DNA of 64,000 bases. It comes from Puffinus mauretanicus (taxonomy: Eukaryota > Chordata > Aves > Procellariiformes > Procellariidae). A program made the position numbers and the translations under genes. Shown here in pieces: positions 10,001 through 21,910 of the stretch (positions within the stretch are counted from its first letter, which is position 1; each line of letters starts with the position of its first letter). The notes under the pieces were generated by a model. It worked only from the letters and a program-made list of their open reading frames with translations. It ran no database searches and had not been told where the DNA came from. The stretch lies in the NCBI GenBank assembly GCA_023333565.1, contig JAJKFH010002581.1, forward strand, positions 868,001-932,000. The letters run 5' to 3'.

Positions 10001-12835
10001 AGGGTACACTGACCAATTATTTGATCAATCTACTCATTACGCTCCATTGATTAAGGGTCTGGAAAAATTAAATTATATATGGATTTTTCAGTTACCAATA
10101 GTACAGCAAATGTTTGAAGAGGCAAGATGAAAAGACAAAGTTTTCACCAGCTACTGAAGCCAAACCGTCCCCAAAATCCCCGTTGCCCCTTGCGAAACTG
10201 TGGATCAGAATTACTTATATAAGTGTTTTTACAGCTCAGTTCAAGATTAAGGTTCAGTAAATAGGTGCCAGAAAAGAACATGGAAACAAGCTTAGATGAA
10301 TGCAATAGGAAACACACAGCAAAGGCAACCAAAGAGAGGTTCATCACAAAGTGACAGGTCTGTAATGCTGCTGGGACTGTTGTGGGAGAGACGTTAGTAC
10401 CGATACGGCACCACTGGCTTTATCAGCCTATCATTTATATACTGGGCATCGAGACTGCTTAGAAGTACTCTGCACATTTAGAGACACGGTAAGGCCTAAA
10501 TTTAAATTTACTTTTTCAGACCATGACGAGTAATCTTTGCATGGAGAGAAATGTCTGTGATGCAGAGCCCCGCCCCATAGAAACTCCTTACTGTAATTTG
10601 CTCTAAACTAACAAATATTTTTTGCTTCTTTCTACCCCCCCAGCAGATAATTTCCCATTAAAAATGAATGAATGTTGAACCAGTGGGCTGCAGTTACTCC
10701 GCCACTGCTCTTACCTGCACACAAACTGTGCTGTGACGGCTACACCGGTGTGAAATGGCGGGGTCTGCCTTAATATGCCATCGTAATACTTGCTGAGTTT
10801 ATTCCCACATGCGAAAAGGATTAGTTCTGACGCCATTCCTATACTGGTGTATCATGGCTGTACTCGTATTCACACCAACAAAACTATTATTTCAGCAGAA
10901 TATTGTAAGGCTGATCCATGTATCTCTACTTACAGAGAAACTGTAAAAAATCAGATTTTAATTCCTGGTGGCAACAAAATCTGAAATTAATAGTGATGAA
11001 CAATTTTGTGCTAAATAGTAAATCAGTCACATTTTAACTGGGGTACATGACTCTGAAGAATATAAATACAAATTTACTTCAGCAGAATGAAATAGAAATA
11101 GAAAGTTTCTTCTCAAATACCAAACCGGTGTAATATGAATTCTTCACTTAAACTGTCCAAAATGGCTAGTTTCTAAAAATGTGATACACTTGTAGTGGCA
11201 AACTTTCCATAAGAATTTAGAAAAGTGCTTTTAAGTGCATATCTATGAGTATCTTTGTTACCAGGTGAAGGTGCTTTTGATCTAATTTTCACTCTGGTCT
11301 CGACCTGGACTTCTCAGCTTGTGGAAATGCTGCGGCTTAGAAAAGCTTCTTTCCTCAGCTTTGGAAGAGAAAGCTCTAACTGACCCTTTTTGCAAAGTGG
11401 ATACATCAGTAATTCCTCTTCTGAAAATATGAGGTGGTCCAAAGGCAGTATAAATGATGCCTTATTTTTTCAGATGAATGAAAGAAGAACTAAAATTTTC
11501 AGAATCGTGTCTCTGAGATGACAGTGCTAAGCCATCTTGAAACGCCTACAGAGCTGGCCTGCTTGCGCATATTTTTTATAGATGCTGAGTAGACATTTAC
11601 TGCCATCATGTTCAACAGTATGACTGCTGTCGTAGTCACTATTAATACAAATGACAATTTCAAACCCATTACTCTGAGTGTTTTCGAGTGGGACCAAACT
11701 CTGTGGAAAACAGCTAATTAAACTATTTAGGAAGATCTAGCCCAGCTGATACCAGAATGGATTATGGTACATGCGTCTTGGCATTTTTCTAATGATTAAT
11801 GTAGTTAGTACTGTAAAGTAGCGGTTTCGAATAATTTTATAATTTTTTCTAATGGAAAAATTTCTTAAGATAATTAGGTAAAAATAACTTTACATTCTTA
11901 AAAAAAAAGCTTTAAATTCTTAAAAAACAGCTTTAGATTCATTAAATACTTCAGCTCACCTTATGAAAAGGTATTATTTAAGACAGGTAGAAAAGGATTC
12001 TCTTGTGTTTAGGTGGAAAATATAAATATATAAGCGCTTCAAAACTGGAAAAGCTAAAATGAATGGGTTAAATATCGTCCCCATTTCAGTTAATGATGGT
12101 CTTGCCATTTGTTTCCGTCAGGCTAGGATTACACTCAAAATGCTGAGTCAAACCTATAATTTTCCTGTTGCTCTGCTTTGCTGGAAGACAATTCAGTTCC
12201 TCATTCAGGCCTTTGTATCTCTCGTTGGCTCTCACGCAACCGACCCCAAGGAATTCAATAGTCAGACCTGAACAATAATAAAAAATCCATTTATGTTTAA
12301 AATAACTATGTGGGAACATTGTTCCTCTTGAACTATTTCCTAATTAAAAAGAAAAATGAAACAAAAAAAACCACAACAAGAGAACCCCCGCAACCGTAAA
12401 ATTTGAGTTTTAGAAGAAGATAGTTGTGAATTTCACAACCACCTTTAGAAGAGGGTCAGCTACTTTACAGTACTACCTACATTCATTTTTTTTCATGTAA
12501 TTACTAACACCTTGCTGTATCTTAAGTAAATCTTTGCAAATGATAATATCTCAAAGCAATAAATTCTGAAGTATCCAACCTTTTTGCATAACACAGCAGG
12601 AATCAGGATGTGTGAGCATCTCCTGCGAAAGAATGGAAGGAGCAGATTTAGCAGACAGAAGGTAGCTTAACCAAGCAAGACGAGGTGTGAGATTCAGCTC
12701 TAAACAGCAAAAATCATGTTGTCTGCATGTAAGCTGGACCATAGACAACCTGAGATGTAGTTTGTTACAGCTGTGTAAACAGAGGTGTCCAGTGCCACTT
12801 CACACACTGTAAGGCAGCTGAGATACCCTGGTAGA
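7006..12835. other. Intergenic region, no gene supported
   Basis: AT-rich, unique-looking DNA. The longest open frames (9295-9945 +, 216 codons; 7595-7993 -, 132 codons) have no recognisable domain. The first is rich in serine, leucine and phenylalanine from a pyrimidine-rich strand, which is expected of chance frames. A small A/T-rich tandem duplication lies at 11890-11945. Confidence 0.5.
11890..11945. repeat. Short AT-rich tandem duplication
   Basis: The motif ATTCTTAAAAAA...GCTTTA occurs in two adjacent copies, with a partial third (ATTCATTAAA). Period is about 23 bp. Confidence 0.6.
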
Positions 12836-12897
12836 ATAATAGAATCGTTTAGGTTGGAAAAGACCTTTGAAATCATCGATTCCAACCGTAGGACTGG
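12836..12897 (-). mobile_element. CR1 3'-terminal fragment, - strand
   Basis: TAGAATCGTTTAGGTTGG, then AAAAGACC, then ATCATCGATTCCAACCGT is the reverse complement of a CR1 3' end. Only about 60 bp are present before the similarity is lost. Confidence 0.7.
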
Positions 12898-15550
12898 CAG
12901 GTAAAACATGGGGCCAACGGGGGGCCCATATCCTTCTGGATCCTACCTGGATCACTAGGTGCTTTTCTTATCTACCTGACTTGACCCCCCTCTGGCTGGG
13001 CAGCTGAACTGCCCTCCGAGCTGTTTCTTAGATCCCCATGGACTGTAATGGGCTGTAGATAGGGTTAGATGTCTTTGACTAACTGAATCCCAAAGGCTTC
13101 ATTTCCACACTACAGTGTCTCCAGCCTCCCGTCTCAAGCTGCAGTTCTTACACAGAGGTCCCTGCAAATCACTGTTTTGTAGTGTTACGCCGGGCTGCTC
13201 CAAGCTTTCTTTTTTTGCTGTTGCCTTTTAACTGTTCTTGAAGCTATTTAAATTTGTGCTTTTTCTCCCTATCCTTATGATGAATCGCACTCAGAGCATG
13301 AAACAAAGGTGCTACCATCCTGTTGCGTGTGAACCCAGCTGAACGTTGAACGCACCGGTGTCGTATCAGTGATACAGCTGTGGTCCGCGACAGCAGATTC
13401 AGGCTCATGACTTTGTCTCAACCATCAGGAATGCAAAGAGCAAACAACAACGGATACCTCCCTAGGTATCGGGATACCGTCCTCTGAGGCCAGCTGACTC
13501 AGGCCGCTCTGCTTGCACAGATGTGGTACAATAAACCCGCAGCACTCAGTAAGGCCTCCCAGGTGCAGAGTGAAACTGCAAATAAATAATCTGTGCGCTG
13601 AAGTGATGTTGCGGGGAGACTTAATGGCCAAGCGAGGCAATGCCCTCCAGCAGCGTTTTGGTCTGTAGCACAGCTTCTTCCGAAAACAGCAGCTGAGTAA
13701 ATCCAAAATTCAGGGAATGTTCTCGGTGTGAATGAACGGACTTCGCCTGTGTGACGTATGGAGAAGGCTGATTTTTCTCCAAAATAACTGTTTAATCTCT
13801 GTCTCCTCACTGCACTCAAAGTAACCTCACGATTATGGCTGAGATAAATTTTCTGTAAGTATACTGGGATGATAGCTCTTGTTCTCTGGCCTCTCTTCTT
13901 TATCCCCATCTTTCTCTTTCCTCAAAGCGGATGAAAAAACATACTAATCTGATCTGAAATTAGGCTTCTCCCATTCTCTGATTTGCAATGGCGTTAGTGA
14001 TAACAGGGCTGTAGCCAGGCTGCAGTTACAGAAGGCCATATGGCTGACCAACACGAAGGGCTCATACCATTGTGTTTAAAAATAGGCCTCGAAGCCTTTA
14101 CAATTGTGACTAACACTGTGGTTATGCACGAATTCCTCCTCCCTTTCCTGGATCATTTCCCAAAGGCGAACGCTATTTGCACACAGTGGTATCAGCATGC
14201 AGTCTTGCACAAACCTCTGACTCTTCTCTTCCTGAAAGATGGGAAAAGAAAAATCTTCCTTTAGCAGGGTCGGAATTGACTTTACTAACCTCCTCTCACA
14301 GCCGTATTGATTTATTCTGAGCAGGACTCCTCATGTTTTTGCATGAGGATCTTCACTGCCAGAAATCACCAGAGCTTAATTTTCCCCTCTCCCTCGCCTT
14401 GAGGTCTGCATCTGTTCAGACTCTACAAATCTCTTACGTTTCTCTTCACACACTAGGCTAGCATCAAAGAAGATCAGAAAGAAGATCATAATTATTTTAT
14501 CTTAATCTACAGTCCTTGATGCCCTCTCCAGGGAAGAGCTCTAGCGTGGTGAGTTCATCTCATGAACCAAGAGAGACGACTAGCAGGAGACCCAAAGTGG
14601 AAGGCAGCTAACGAAACGCTCGTGTCACGGTGGGACAATTTCTTCCCAGGCAGCTCTCTGATGGTTTTGTACATAGGTAATACAGACTGCTTCCCTTTTA
14701 AAACCAAGTGGCAACAGAAGAGAGGGTTAATTCTTGGAGATGGTGATTTTCAAAGTTGTCAATCTTTTGTTTAACATTTATGTTGTATTCAATCATGACT
14801 GTGATCTTCTTTTGAAGACTGGAGAGTGAATGTGTTTAAGCCCAATAGGACAGTTATGTGTAGCAAAACTCACAGAATTTCAACAAGTAACTTCTGCAAC
14901 AGGCTCGAAATGGCTCACTGAGCTAGTGCTTATTTGCTGGTAAAACACGTAGTCTTAAACAGCTAAATAGATTAACACTTCAGTAAGCCATAGTTATACT
15001 TAAATGATTGCAGTGCCATTGTCTCTGTTTAAAAATGAAAATAAAAGTTTGTCTCATTTTTGGCTCTTCTGTGTTAGCATGAGTTTTCAGCCATTTGAGA
15101 TCAGCTGTATCCTAATGAACCGGCTTCTTCCCATGTTGATATCAGGTGGGATCTGCCAGGTTAAAATGCCAAAAAGTAGGTAGGAAGAAAACCTAAAAGG
15201 AAAACCATGGTGTCTAAAAATAACAGATTTTTATTCAGTATATAGCTCCTCTGCTTTGTGCTTTTGAAGTAGAACAGCAGTATCACAGTTCTCTAAGCAG
15301 CACTTACTAAAAATGTCTTACAGTGAAATGTGGTAACTGTTTCAGTTGAAATTTTGGTGCTGTTTGTAAAAAAGCAGAAACTTCAGTTCATCATTCAACC
15401 ACACCACAGCAAGAGAGTTGTACATCTTTGTTTTTAAACTCGGGACAATTCATCACTCTAATAAATAAAGTTAGTTATATTGAAATGGGTTTTCATAATC
15501 TAACCAATAGCTAATGATGAAGCTCTTGAAATAAGGACAAAAAAATTAAA

Positions 15551-15568
15551 TTATTATTATTATTATTA
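15551..15568. repeat. (TTA)6 microsatellite
   Basis: Six uninterrupted TTA units in an AT-rich context. Confidence 0.9.
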
Positions 15569-16159
15569 GCATCCAGATCTTTGTTCAAAATATCTGTGAT
15601 AACTAGTCAAGAAGAAAATGGTCTGTTGAAAGCAATTCAGCTGGGGCTGGGACACAATCTTCCAGCTAATGAGAAGCTCCTGCATAGTCTTATTTTTTGG
15701 TTAGTTGTAATTACAAACAGATGTTTAAAGAGGAAATAAAGTAAGGCATGGAGTCAGAGTAGGAACACCTGTCTTTCACCTGCAAACAATTCCGAGGGAA
15801 AGGTAAATCCTTGAGATTTTTAAAAAGATGTATTGTTTTATGTGGAACTGAAGGCCTGAAAAGTTACAAAAGAAGATAAAGAAAAACTTTCTGACAGTTA
15901 AAAACTGGCATGAACTTAGGTATGTGCAAGGGAAAGTGGTGCCTGGAGATTGTCTAATAAAGAATTGTGGAAAATGTTGGAAGAGCCAGATATTTATCAA
16001 CTATCACATTTCAGTACACGTGCCCTGGATTATAGAGCAGGGGAGTGAAGCTGCTTCTGGAGGGTTTTTCTTTAGATTTGGGCCTTCAGACTGAGCCAGA
16101 CCTGAGAGCTTCATCAGTGATGGGGAAAACCGATGAAGGCAAATTTAAACACAGCCAGG

Positions 16160-16265
16160 GAGCCCTGGGTCCCCGGAGCGGGACAGATGGCTCCGGCTCA
16201 GCAGCCGCGGTGGAGGGCAATGCTCCCTCGGCTCTGCGTGCCCGTGCCTCCTCGAGAGCAGCCAG
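16160..16265. other. Small CpG-rich patch in AT-rich DNA
   Basis: The patch contains CCCCGGAGCGGG and AGCCGCGG-type sequence and stands out from the surrounding composition. It lies within a 131-codon open frame (16045-16440 +) without a recognised domain. It could be a small regulatory element or a decayed repeat. Confidence 0.3.
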
Positions 16266-19200
16266 GCTCCTTCGTAGGATAGATCTTCCTGTTGATAGAC
16301 CTTTTTGCTTTTATACAGTATGTCCTAGTTTGTGTACCAGCACGGCATCCCGTACAATGTGTGCATGTTTAGTTTGGCAGCAACCCAAAGGCCGGAGTAT
16401 TCCCTTTTTCGCAGGTTTGAGAAATGAGGCATGGAGCTAAACCTCCAGATTTCCAGACACCTTCAGATTTGTAAATCCATCTGATCTCAATTTAATTTAA
16501 GCCCAAATATTCAAATATACTTAAACGTCATCTACTCACATTTAGACATGAAGTATGGCAGAGCACAGAACCACAAAATTCATAATTTAATAGAATTCCT
16601 CAAATAAATAAGAATGCAATTAATTATTTAATATAATTAACAGGTCAAAATCGGTTATAGTGCTTCCATATACTGGGATAGCGCGTTACCACTAGAGAAT
16701 AACTAGCTATTCTAAAAGAGACTATCTTCATTTTCCTCTCCCGAATCGACTGACTTCCCACTGCAGTTTGTTTGATTAAGGTGTTAAAAGCAGTAGCAAA
16801 TTTAAACTGAGGCAAATGAGTCTATCTTAAGTTAAGCAGCCCTTGAGTCGTCATCATTTACAGACTGGCACGTCACGGCAAGCAGAGATCAGCGCTACCT
16901 TACGTTAATTCACAGATGAGTCAACTCTTTAAGATAGAAATGAATGGACCTGCTCTTAACAGAGGCAAAAAATCTTAGCTGAAGAAGAAAACCTCCGTCA
17001 TAGGAACAGGGCTCAGTCATTCAATGGAGGGGGAAGATGCAGCCCTTGCAACACAGCATTTCTGCTCCGTCTGTAAGCCAGAGACCTTTGTTTCTGGCAA
17101 TCTGAGCTGAACTGGCCAGCCGCAGCCGCCAGCCCTGCCCCGCTTCCGAAAGGAAAATGCGTGGCCGTGTTGCCGTCATTCAGCGAAGGAGTGGAAGGAA
17201 GAAATAAATAATCTGCTGAGACGGGCTTGGATAACAGAGATATATTTTGAAACTGATGTAAATCCTGTTCAGTGACGTGCTGGTGAGTCACTAGGGTGGG
17301 TGGAAGTGATTTTGCATAATAACGGTATCATCTGCTTTCTCCTCTTGCACTGACACACAACAGCAAACACAGGCACTGTGCAGCAGCTGGTGAGTCAGAT
17401 GCTGTGTACCAACCTAAAAGGGCTGAAACCTCAAAATATTTACAGTTGCATTTCACATCTCAGTGTAAAAAGGCATTGGGAGTGGGCACCGGTGTTGTAC
17501 CGCTATTTCGGTTTCCCCTGGGACTGACCCCATCATACCAAGGAGTCAAACTTTGGAGGAGTCTTAGGAAGAAGCAGGTCTAGACTCCATAGTGTTTAGA
17601 CAGAATAAAAGAGAACTTGAACAGGAGGACAGGCTCTTTCAGAATTAACATTTATACAGAATGAGGTTGAATTCAGAATAATTGTACCGAGGTAAGTTTT
17701 CAATTTCATTTTTAAAAAAACTCAGCAGAAGCACTGGAGCTCAAAGGAAGACTCATCAGGAAAGGCTTGTGCTGAAGCTTAGAAATATTCAAAAGTGCTT
17801 ATTGAATGGAGATGATCTTTATTTCTCATTTTAAAACATTTTAATTATTAAATGTCAAAACATGATTTAAAAATTGAGCATGATTGCTCCTAACTGAACT
17901 CTTACCTAACACACCGATAACACAAAGGTAATCAAACCCTGCCAGTTTCCCTCTCCTTAATTTCCATCCCCTTGGAGCTGTAGGGAATGGAAACAAAGCC
18001 TAAGAAGAAAAGAGAGCAAAATATTGTATTTTGTCAGGTTTACAGTTGACTGAATGGACCCTGTATGTATACAATTAGCAATTTCTCAACTTACAAAGCT
18101 TTCCTGTACACAGGAAAGCAGTACACAACTAATGGAGTGTCTGCCTACTTCCTTCTTAATTGCATTTAGATTTCCTTGCGCTGTTGCTTTAGGCTGTTAA
18201 AGGATCTAGTCTATAAAAAACAAATGAATTACCTATAAACAATTAAAACATATCAGTACCTGCTTAATCTTGTAATACCTGCAGAGAGGAGAATGCATCT
18301 GAAGGAAAAAGTCAAAGCTATTTTAATTAAGATTTAGGTATTAGGGCCATAAAATTTCAGACTCACTCTGCCAGGAACATCTTAAGTGATAAATGTTTAC
18401 CCAGTATGATACTTAGTTACATGAAATACTGATTTCATAACTAGGTTTTATGATTTACCTTCTTAATTAGGGACAAATTGTAGTCTTGGAACAGAGTACA
18501 AGGTAAACAGATTTTATGCGGAGGAGCTCTGCAGAGACTCGGGTAAATGAGAATAAATCCATCACCGCACAGTGCTACTACGCCGTGTGCGGTCTGAGGT
18601 TTCCAGCGATGTTACGGTTTGTGCCAATGCCAGCTCCTGCAAGGCGGCAGAGGTTTATTTGCACCTTTTTAGTGATAAACTCAATAGCTCTTTCCTCTGG
18701 GGAGCGCCACCCACAAATTCCCTGTGTGAGCAGTTTTGAGCCTCTCTCGGTATTATCCTTGCTGCACTTAGGCTTAATATCCTTGCTGGATATTACACAT
18801 CATCTGCTACACAATAGATATTTAAACACTCTCAAATAAAGCCTGGCGCACAGCTGACAATTTTTTTCCCGTAAAATAATTTTATTTCACTAGTTGCCTG
18901 TTTATTTGGACAGGTCTGGGACACCCAAAGGGACTGGAGGAAGACCTTCTACCTTCTTTAAGAAGGAGAAGATCTCAGCTTGGCTGTCACAGTCTAGCAA
19001 TACTTCGTAGGATGTGTTGCCACAGGTGGTTATTATGCCCTTCAAACACTCCAGTGAAGGGAATGGCTATTTAGAACAACCAGCAGCTCCCATGTTACAA
19101 AATAATATGGCCAAAGCTTCTTTATTGTGCCCATTTTCATACCTCCTCCTCTCTCGATCCCTTCAAACTATTTGAATTCACAGGAAAGTATTTGAGAAGA

Positions 19201-20046
19201 TGTTTTCCCTGAGGGCAAATATGTCTAGTCATTAGCAAGCATGCTATCCCTATACCTCGCATCCCACTTTCCTGAAAACCCAGTTTCCATTGCCATCCAA
19301 CACCACATTTCTGCCTCTGTTGAGTGGTTGCAATCCACTTTCCATCCTTGTCTGCAAATGGGGTGACGCTATATTCCGAGTGCAGCAAAAGGTACTGACC
19401 CTCACTTCCCAAATGAAGCGAATATTCTGGTGTAACTTTAAGATGTTTGAACTCCCAATGTTTTAGAAGTTAGACGGAGGCAAACCTAATATTTTGTCTT
19501 TCCACGTACGAATATTGAAGATTTCTTTGCACACAGCATACCCAAAAAGCACAATGGACACTGCACAGACATGCACGTCTGGCCCAATTTTCAGTCACAG
19601 AGTATCAGTGAGATGCCATGCAGCGAGGACACTGATGCCTGCTATGTAATAGTTTTCCACTACTTGCTGGGAAAGTGAATATGCTTGTACTGATCCTAAA
19701 CCTCCCACTTATGCAAAACTTACGGTTGGTTCACTAGGAACCATTCGTTATTCATGGGGAAAGAAGGCTGGGCCGTTGAGAAGTACAGGTCAGCATTAGA
19801 GTCCAGCTGTGGTTCAAAGGCTGAGAAAGCTGGAATGCTTAAATGACGGCAAAATTTTCATGATAGTACATCGTCACTTCCGTGCTGCCAGGGTACAATT
19901 ATTCACAATTAGGAATCTGGGAAACTATTCTTTTTGGGGGGATGGGGTTAATCCAATTTAAAACTAAATTGTCAGGCTCGGATGGGGGACTTCAAAGCCT
20001 TGCTTTCTGACTATGTGGATGTTGGGATTTGAGGTTCTGTTTCAGA

Positions 20047-20190
20047 GTCATAGAATCATAGATTACCAGGTTGGAAGGGACTTCAAGGATCATCTGGTCT
20101 GACCTTTCTTGGCAAAAGCACGGCCTAGACAAGATGGCCCAGCACCCTGTCCAGCTGAATCTTGAAACTGTCCAACGTTGGGGAAGAAAC
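20047..20190 (-). mobile_element. CR1 3' fragment, - strand
   Basis: TCATAGAATCATAGATTACC followed by GGTTGGAAGGGACTTCAAGG and GATCATCTGG is a reverse-complement CR1 3' end. It continues through CAAGATGGCCCAGCACCC and CTGAATCTTGAAACTGTCC. It ends about 50 bp left of the ERV integration site. Confidence 0.78.
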
Positions 20191-20235
20191 ATGAAAAAGA
20201 AACATCTTCAAACATGAAAAGGATCCAATGGAAGA

Positions 20236-20240
20236 GTGAG
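20236..20240. repeat. Target-site duplication, left copy (GTGAG)
   Basis: GTGAG directly precedes the LTR boundary TGTCGTGG at 20241 and is repeated directly after the other LTR at 26982-26986. A 5 bp duplication is typical of retroviral integration and fixes the element's ends. Confidence 0.9.
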
Positions 20241-20805
20241 TGTCGTGGTTTAACCCCAGCCAGCAAATAAACCCCATGCAGCCACTTGCTCACCCCCCTG
20301 CTCCGGTGGGATGTGGGAGAGAATCGGGAGGGCACAAGTAGGAAAACTCCCGGGTTGAGATAAAAACAGTTTAATAATTGAAATAAAACAAAGTAGAACA
20401 GTAATAATAACAAGGAAAACAACAACAATAACAGAATATACAAAGCAAGCGATGCACAATGCAACTGCTCACTGACTGCCGACCACGTGTCACGAACTGG
20501 GGGCGAAGCCCGGCCCCCCCTGGTTTTTATACTGAGCATCATGTCCATGGTATAGAATACCCCATTGGCCGGCTGGGTCCACCACCCCGGCTGTGCTCCC
20601 CCGCCCCGCCCCAGCTTGCCCTGCACATGGCAGGGCATGGGAGGGCAAAAAGAGAAACCAAAAGTCTCCCCGGTGCAAGCACCACCCAGCAACAGCCAAA
20701 GCATCAATGGGCCATCAACGCTTCTCTCATTCCAAACCCAAACCACAGCACCCTCCCCAAGCTACTGGGAAGAAAGTTAACTCTGTCCCAGCCGGAACCA
20801 GGACA
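20241..20805 (-). repeat. 3' LTR of the ERV
   Basis: 565 bp. On the + strand it begins TGTCGTGGTTTAACCCC and ends GCCGGAACCAGGACA. A TATAAAA box on the minus strand (20525-20531) suits transcription leftwards. An ATTAAA-like signal on the minus strand near 20370 could serve as poly(A) signal. It matches the 26418-26981 copy almost throughout. Confidence 0.95.
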
Positions 20806-20808
20806 GTA

Positions 20809-20820
20809 TCCACCCCTTAT
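20809..20820 (-). other. Candidate polypurine tract of the ERV
   Basis: On the minus strand a purine-rich AAGGGGTGGA lies just upstream of the 3' LTR, the position where plus-strand DNA synthesis starts in retroviruses. It is short, and three bases separate it from the LTR. Confidence 0.5.
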
Positions 20821-20898
20821 TCTATACCATCTACATCATGTCCAGATCTCACGTTTTCCAATACATTCCAATTAGTCATCACCACTTTTCCTGCCTTT

Positions 20899-20919
20899 AT
20901 ATATATACACACACACACA
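20899..20919. repeat. (TA)n(CA)n microsatellite inside the ERV
   Basis: TATATATA runs directly into ACACACACACACA, within the noncoding 3' part of the provirus. Confidence 0.85.
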
Positions 20920-21250
20920 GAGATATCATTCCCTTAGTCCATGGGCCATCCTTTTAAAATGTGCGTTGAGTTCATTTAGTCCATGACTTTGGGCTCCATC
21001 TGTCATAACAGTCTTTCAGGGTGGGAGAGATGGTGTGTGGTGTTGGACTCTTGCATGCTGAGGCCAGTTCTGATTCCATTATCACTGCACTCGTCCGGTT
21101 CTATCATTGTTGCACTTTGCTCGGTTTCATCGGAGTTCATTCTTCATTAATCTGAGTGATTCTTACTGTAATACTGTTAATATGGCATATAGTAACCACA
21201 GAAGTGATGACATACAGTATTATATCGTAATTAACATCATACAATTCAGT

Positions 21251-21910
21251 TCATTGGCTATTTTCACCCAAAATTAAATCCCCTTGATGTACACATTGGA
21301 CTTCCCCATCCTTTTGCATTACCCACCAAGTGTTCCCAGGTCCCTGAGCAAAAGCAATCCCATGGATGGGTTTTCCCTTGCCAGAGGCGGAAGTAACCCA
21401 GACCGTCTTCCCCAGCATATTTCTCATATGCAAGACAGGGGCTTTATCTCCATCCACAGCACGTAAGGGTTTGGATTGGGCAGGGCCAGCTCAAGTGACA
21501 GATCCCCTAGTGTTGACTAACCAGGTGGCTTTTGCTAAATGTGTGTCCCAATGCTTGAATGTCCCACCACCCATTGCCCTCAGTGTTGTCTTTAGCAGCC
21601 CGTTGTATCATTCGATTTTCCCTGAGGCTGGTGCATGGTAGGGGATGTGATAGACCCACTCAGTGCCATGCTCTTTGGCCCAGGTGTCTATGAGGTTGTT
21701 TTGGAAATGAGTCCCATTGTCTGACTCAATTCTTTCTGGGGTGCCATGTCGCCATAGGACTTGTTTTTCAAGGCCCAGGATGGTGTTCCGGGTGGTGGCA
21801 TGGGGCACAGGATATGTTTCCAGCCATCCTGTGGTTACTTCCACCATGGTGAGCACATAGCGCTTGCCTTGTCGGGTTTGTGGGAGAATCAATCTGCCAA
21901 GCCTCCCCAT
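21251..21910 (-). pseudogene. pol: ERV integrase core and C-terminal domain, disrupted
   Basis: This frame carries the retroviral integrase catalytic core after a +/-1 frame change from the preceding segment near 21880. The second catalytic aspartate is in the ESDNGTHF motif, and the glutamate of SGKIE follows 35 residues later, the D,D(35)E spacing of retroviral integrases. A TGA at 21608-21610 immediately follows that glutamate codon. Beyond it the same frame resumes at 21457-21251 with a basic, tryptophan-containing segment that fits the integrase C-terminal DNA-binding domain. Integrase inserts viral cDNA in the nucleus; this copy cannot make an intact one. Confidence 0.85.

Larger units (their letters stand above)
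12898..20046. other. Intergenic region, no gene supported
   Basis: Mostly AT-rich unique-looking DNA with a (TTA)6 microsatellite at 15551-15568 and a GC- and CpG-rich patch at 16160-16265. Overlapping open frames on the minus strand at 13425-13909 show no domain and are probably random. Confidence 0.5.
20806..21250 (-). other. ERV 3' noncoding region between integrase and 3' LTR
   Basis: No env or dUTPase reading frame is seen. It includes a (TA)n(CA)n microsatellite at 20899-20919. The region is too short for a normal envelope gene, so env was probably absent from the family or this lineage rather than lost by decay. Confidence 0.7.

Noticed and set aside
13425..13909. Overlapping minus-strand open frames of 93 and 136 codons
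   Set aside because: Two frames open in the same place with unrelated sequences and no domain; typical of random frames.
20090..20937. Several 60-218-codon open frames across the LTR at 20241-20805, mirrored at 26426-26990
   Set aside because: They appear in both LTR copies and in both strands, and translate noncoding LTR sequence.
20806..21250. Possible env or dUTPase gene of the ERV
   Set aside because: Only about 445 bp, no open frame of adequate length and no recognisable motif on the viral strand.
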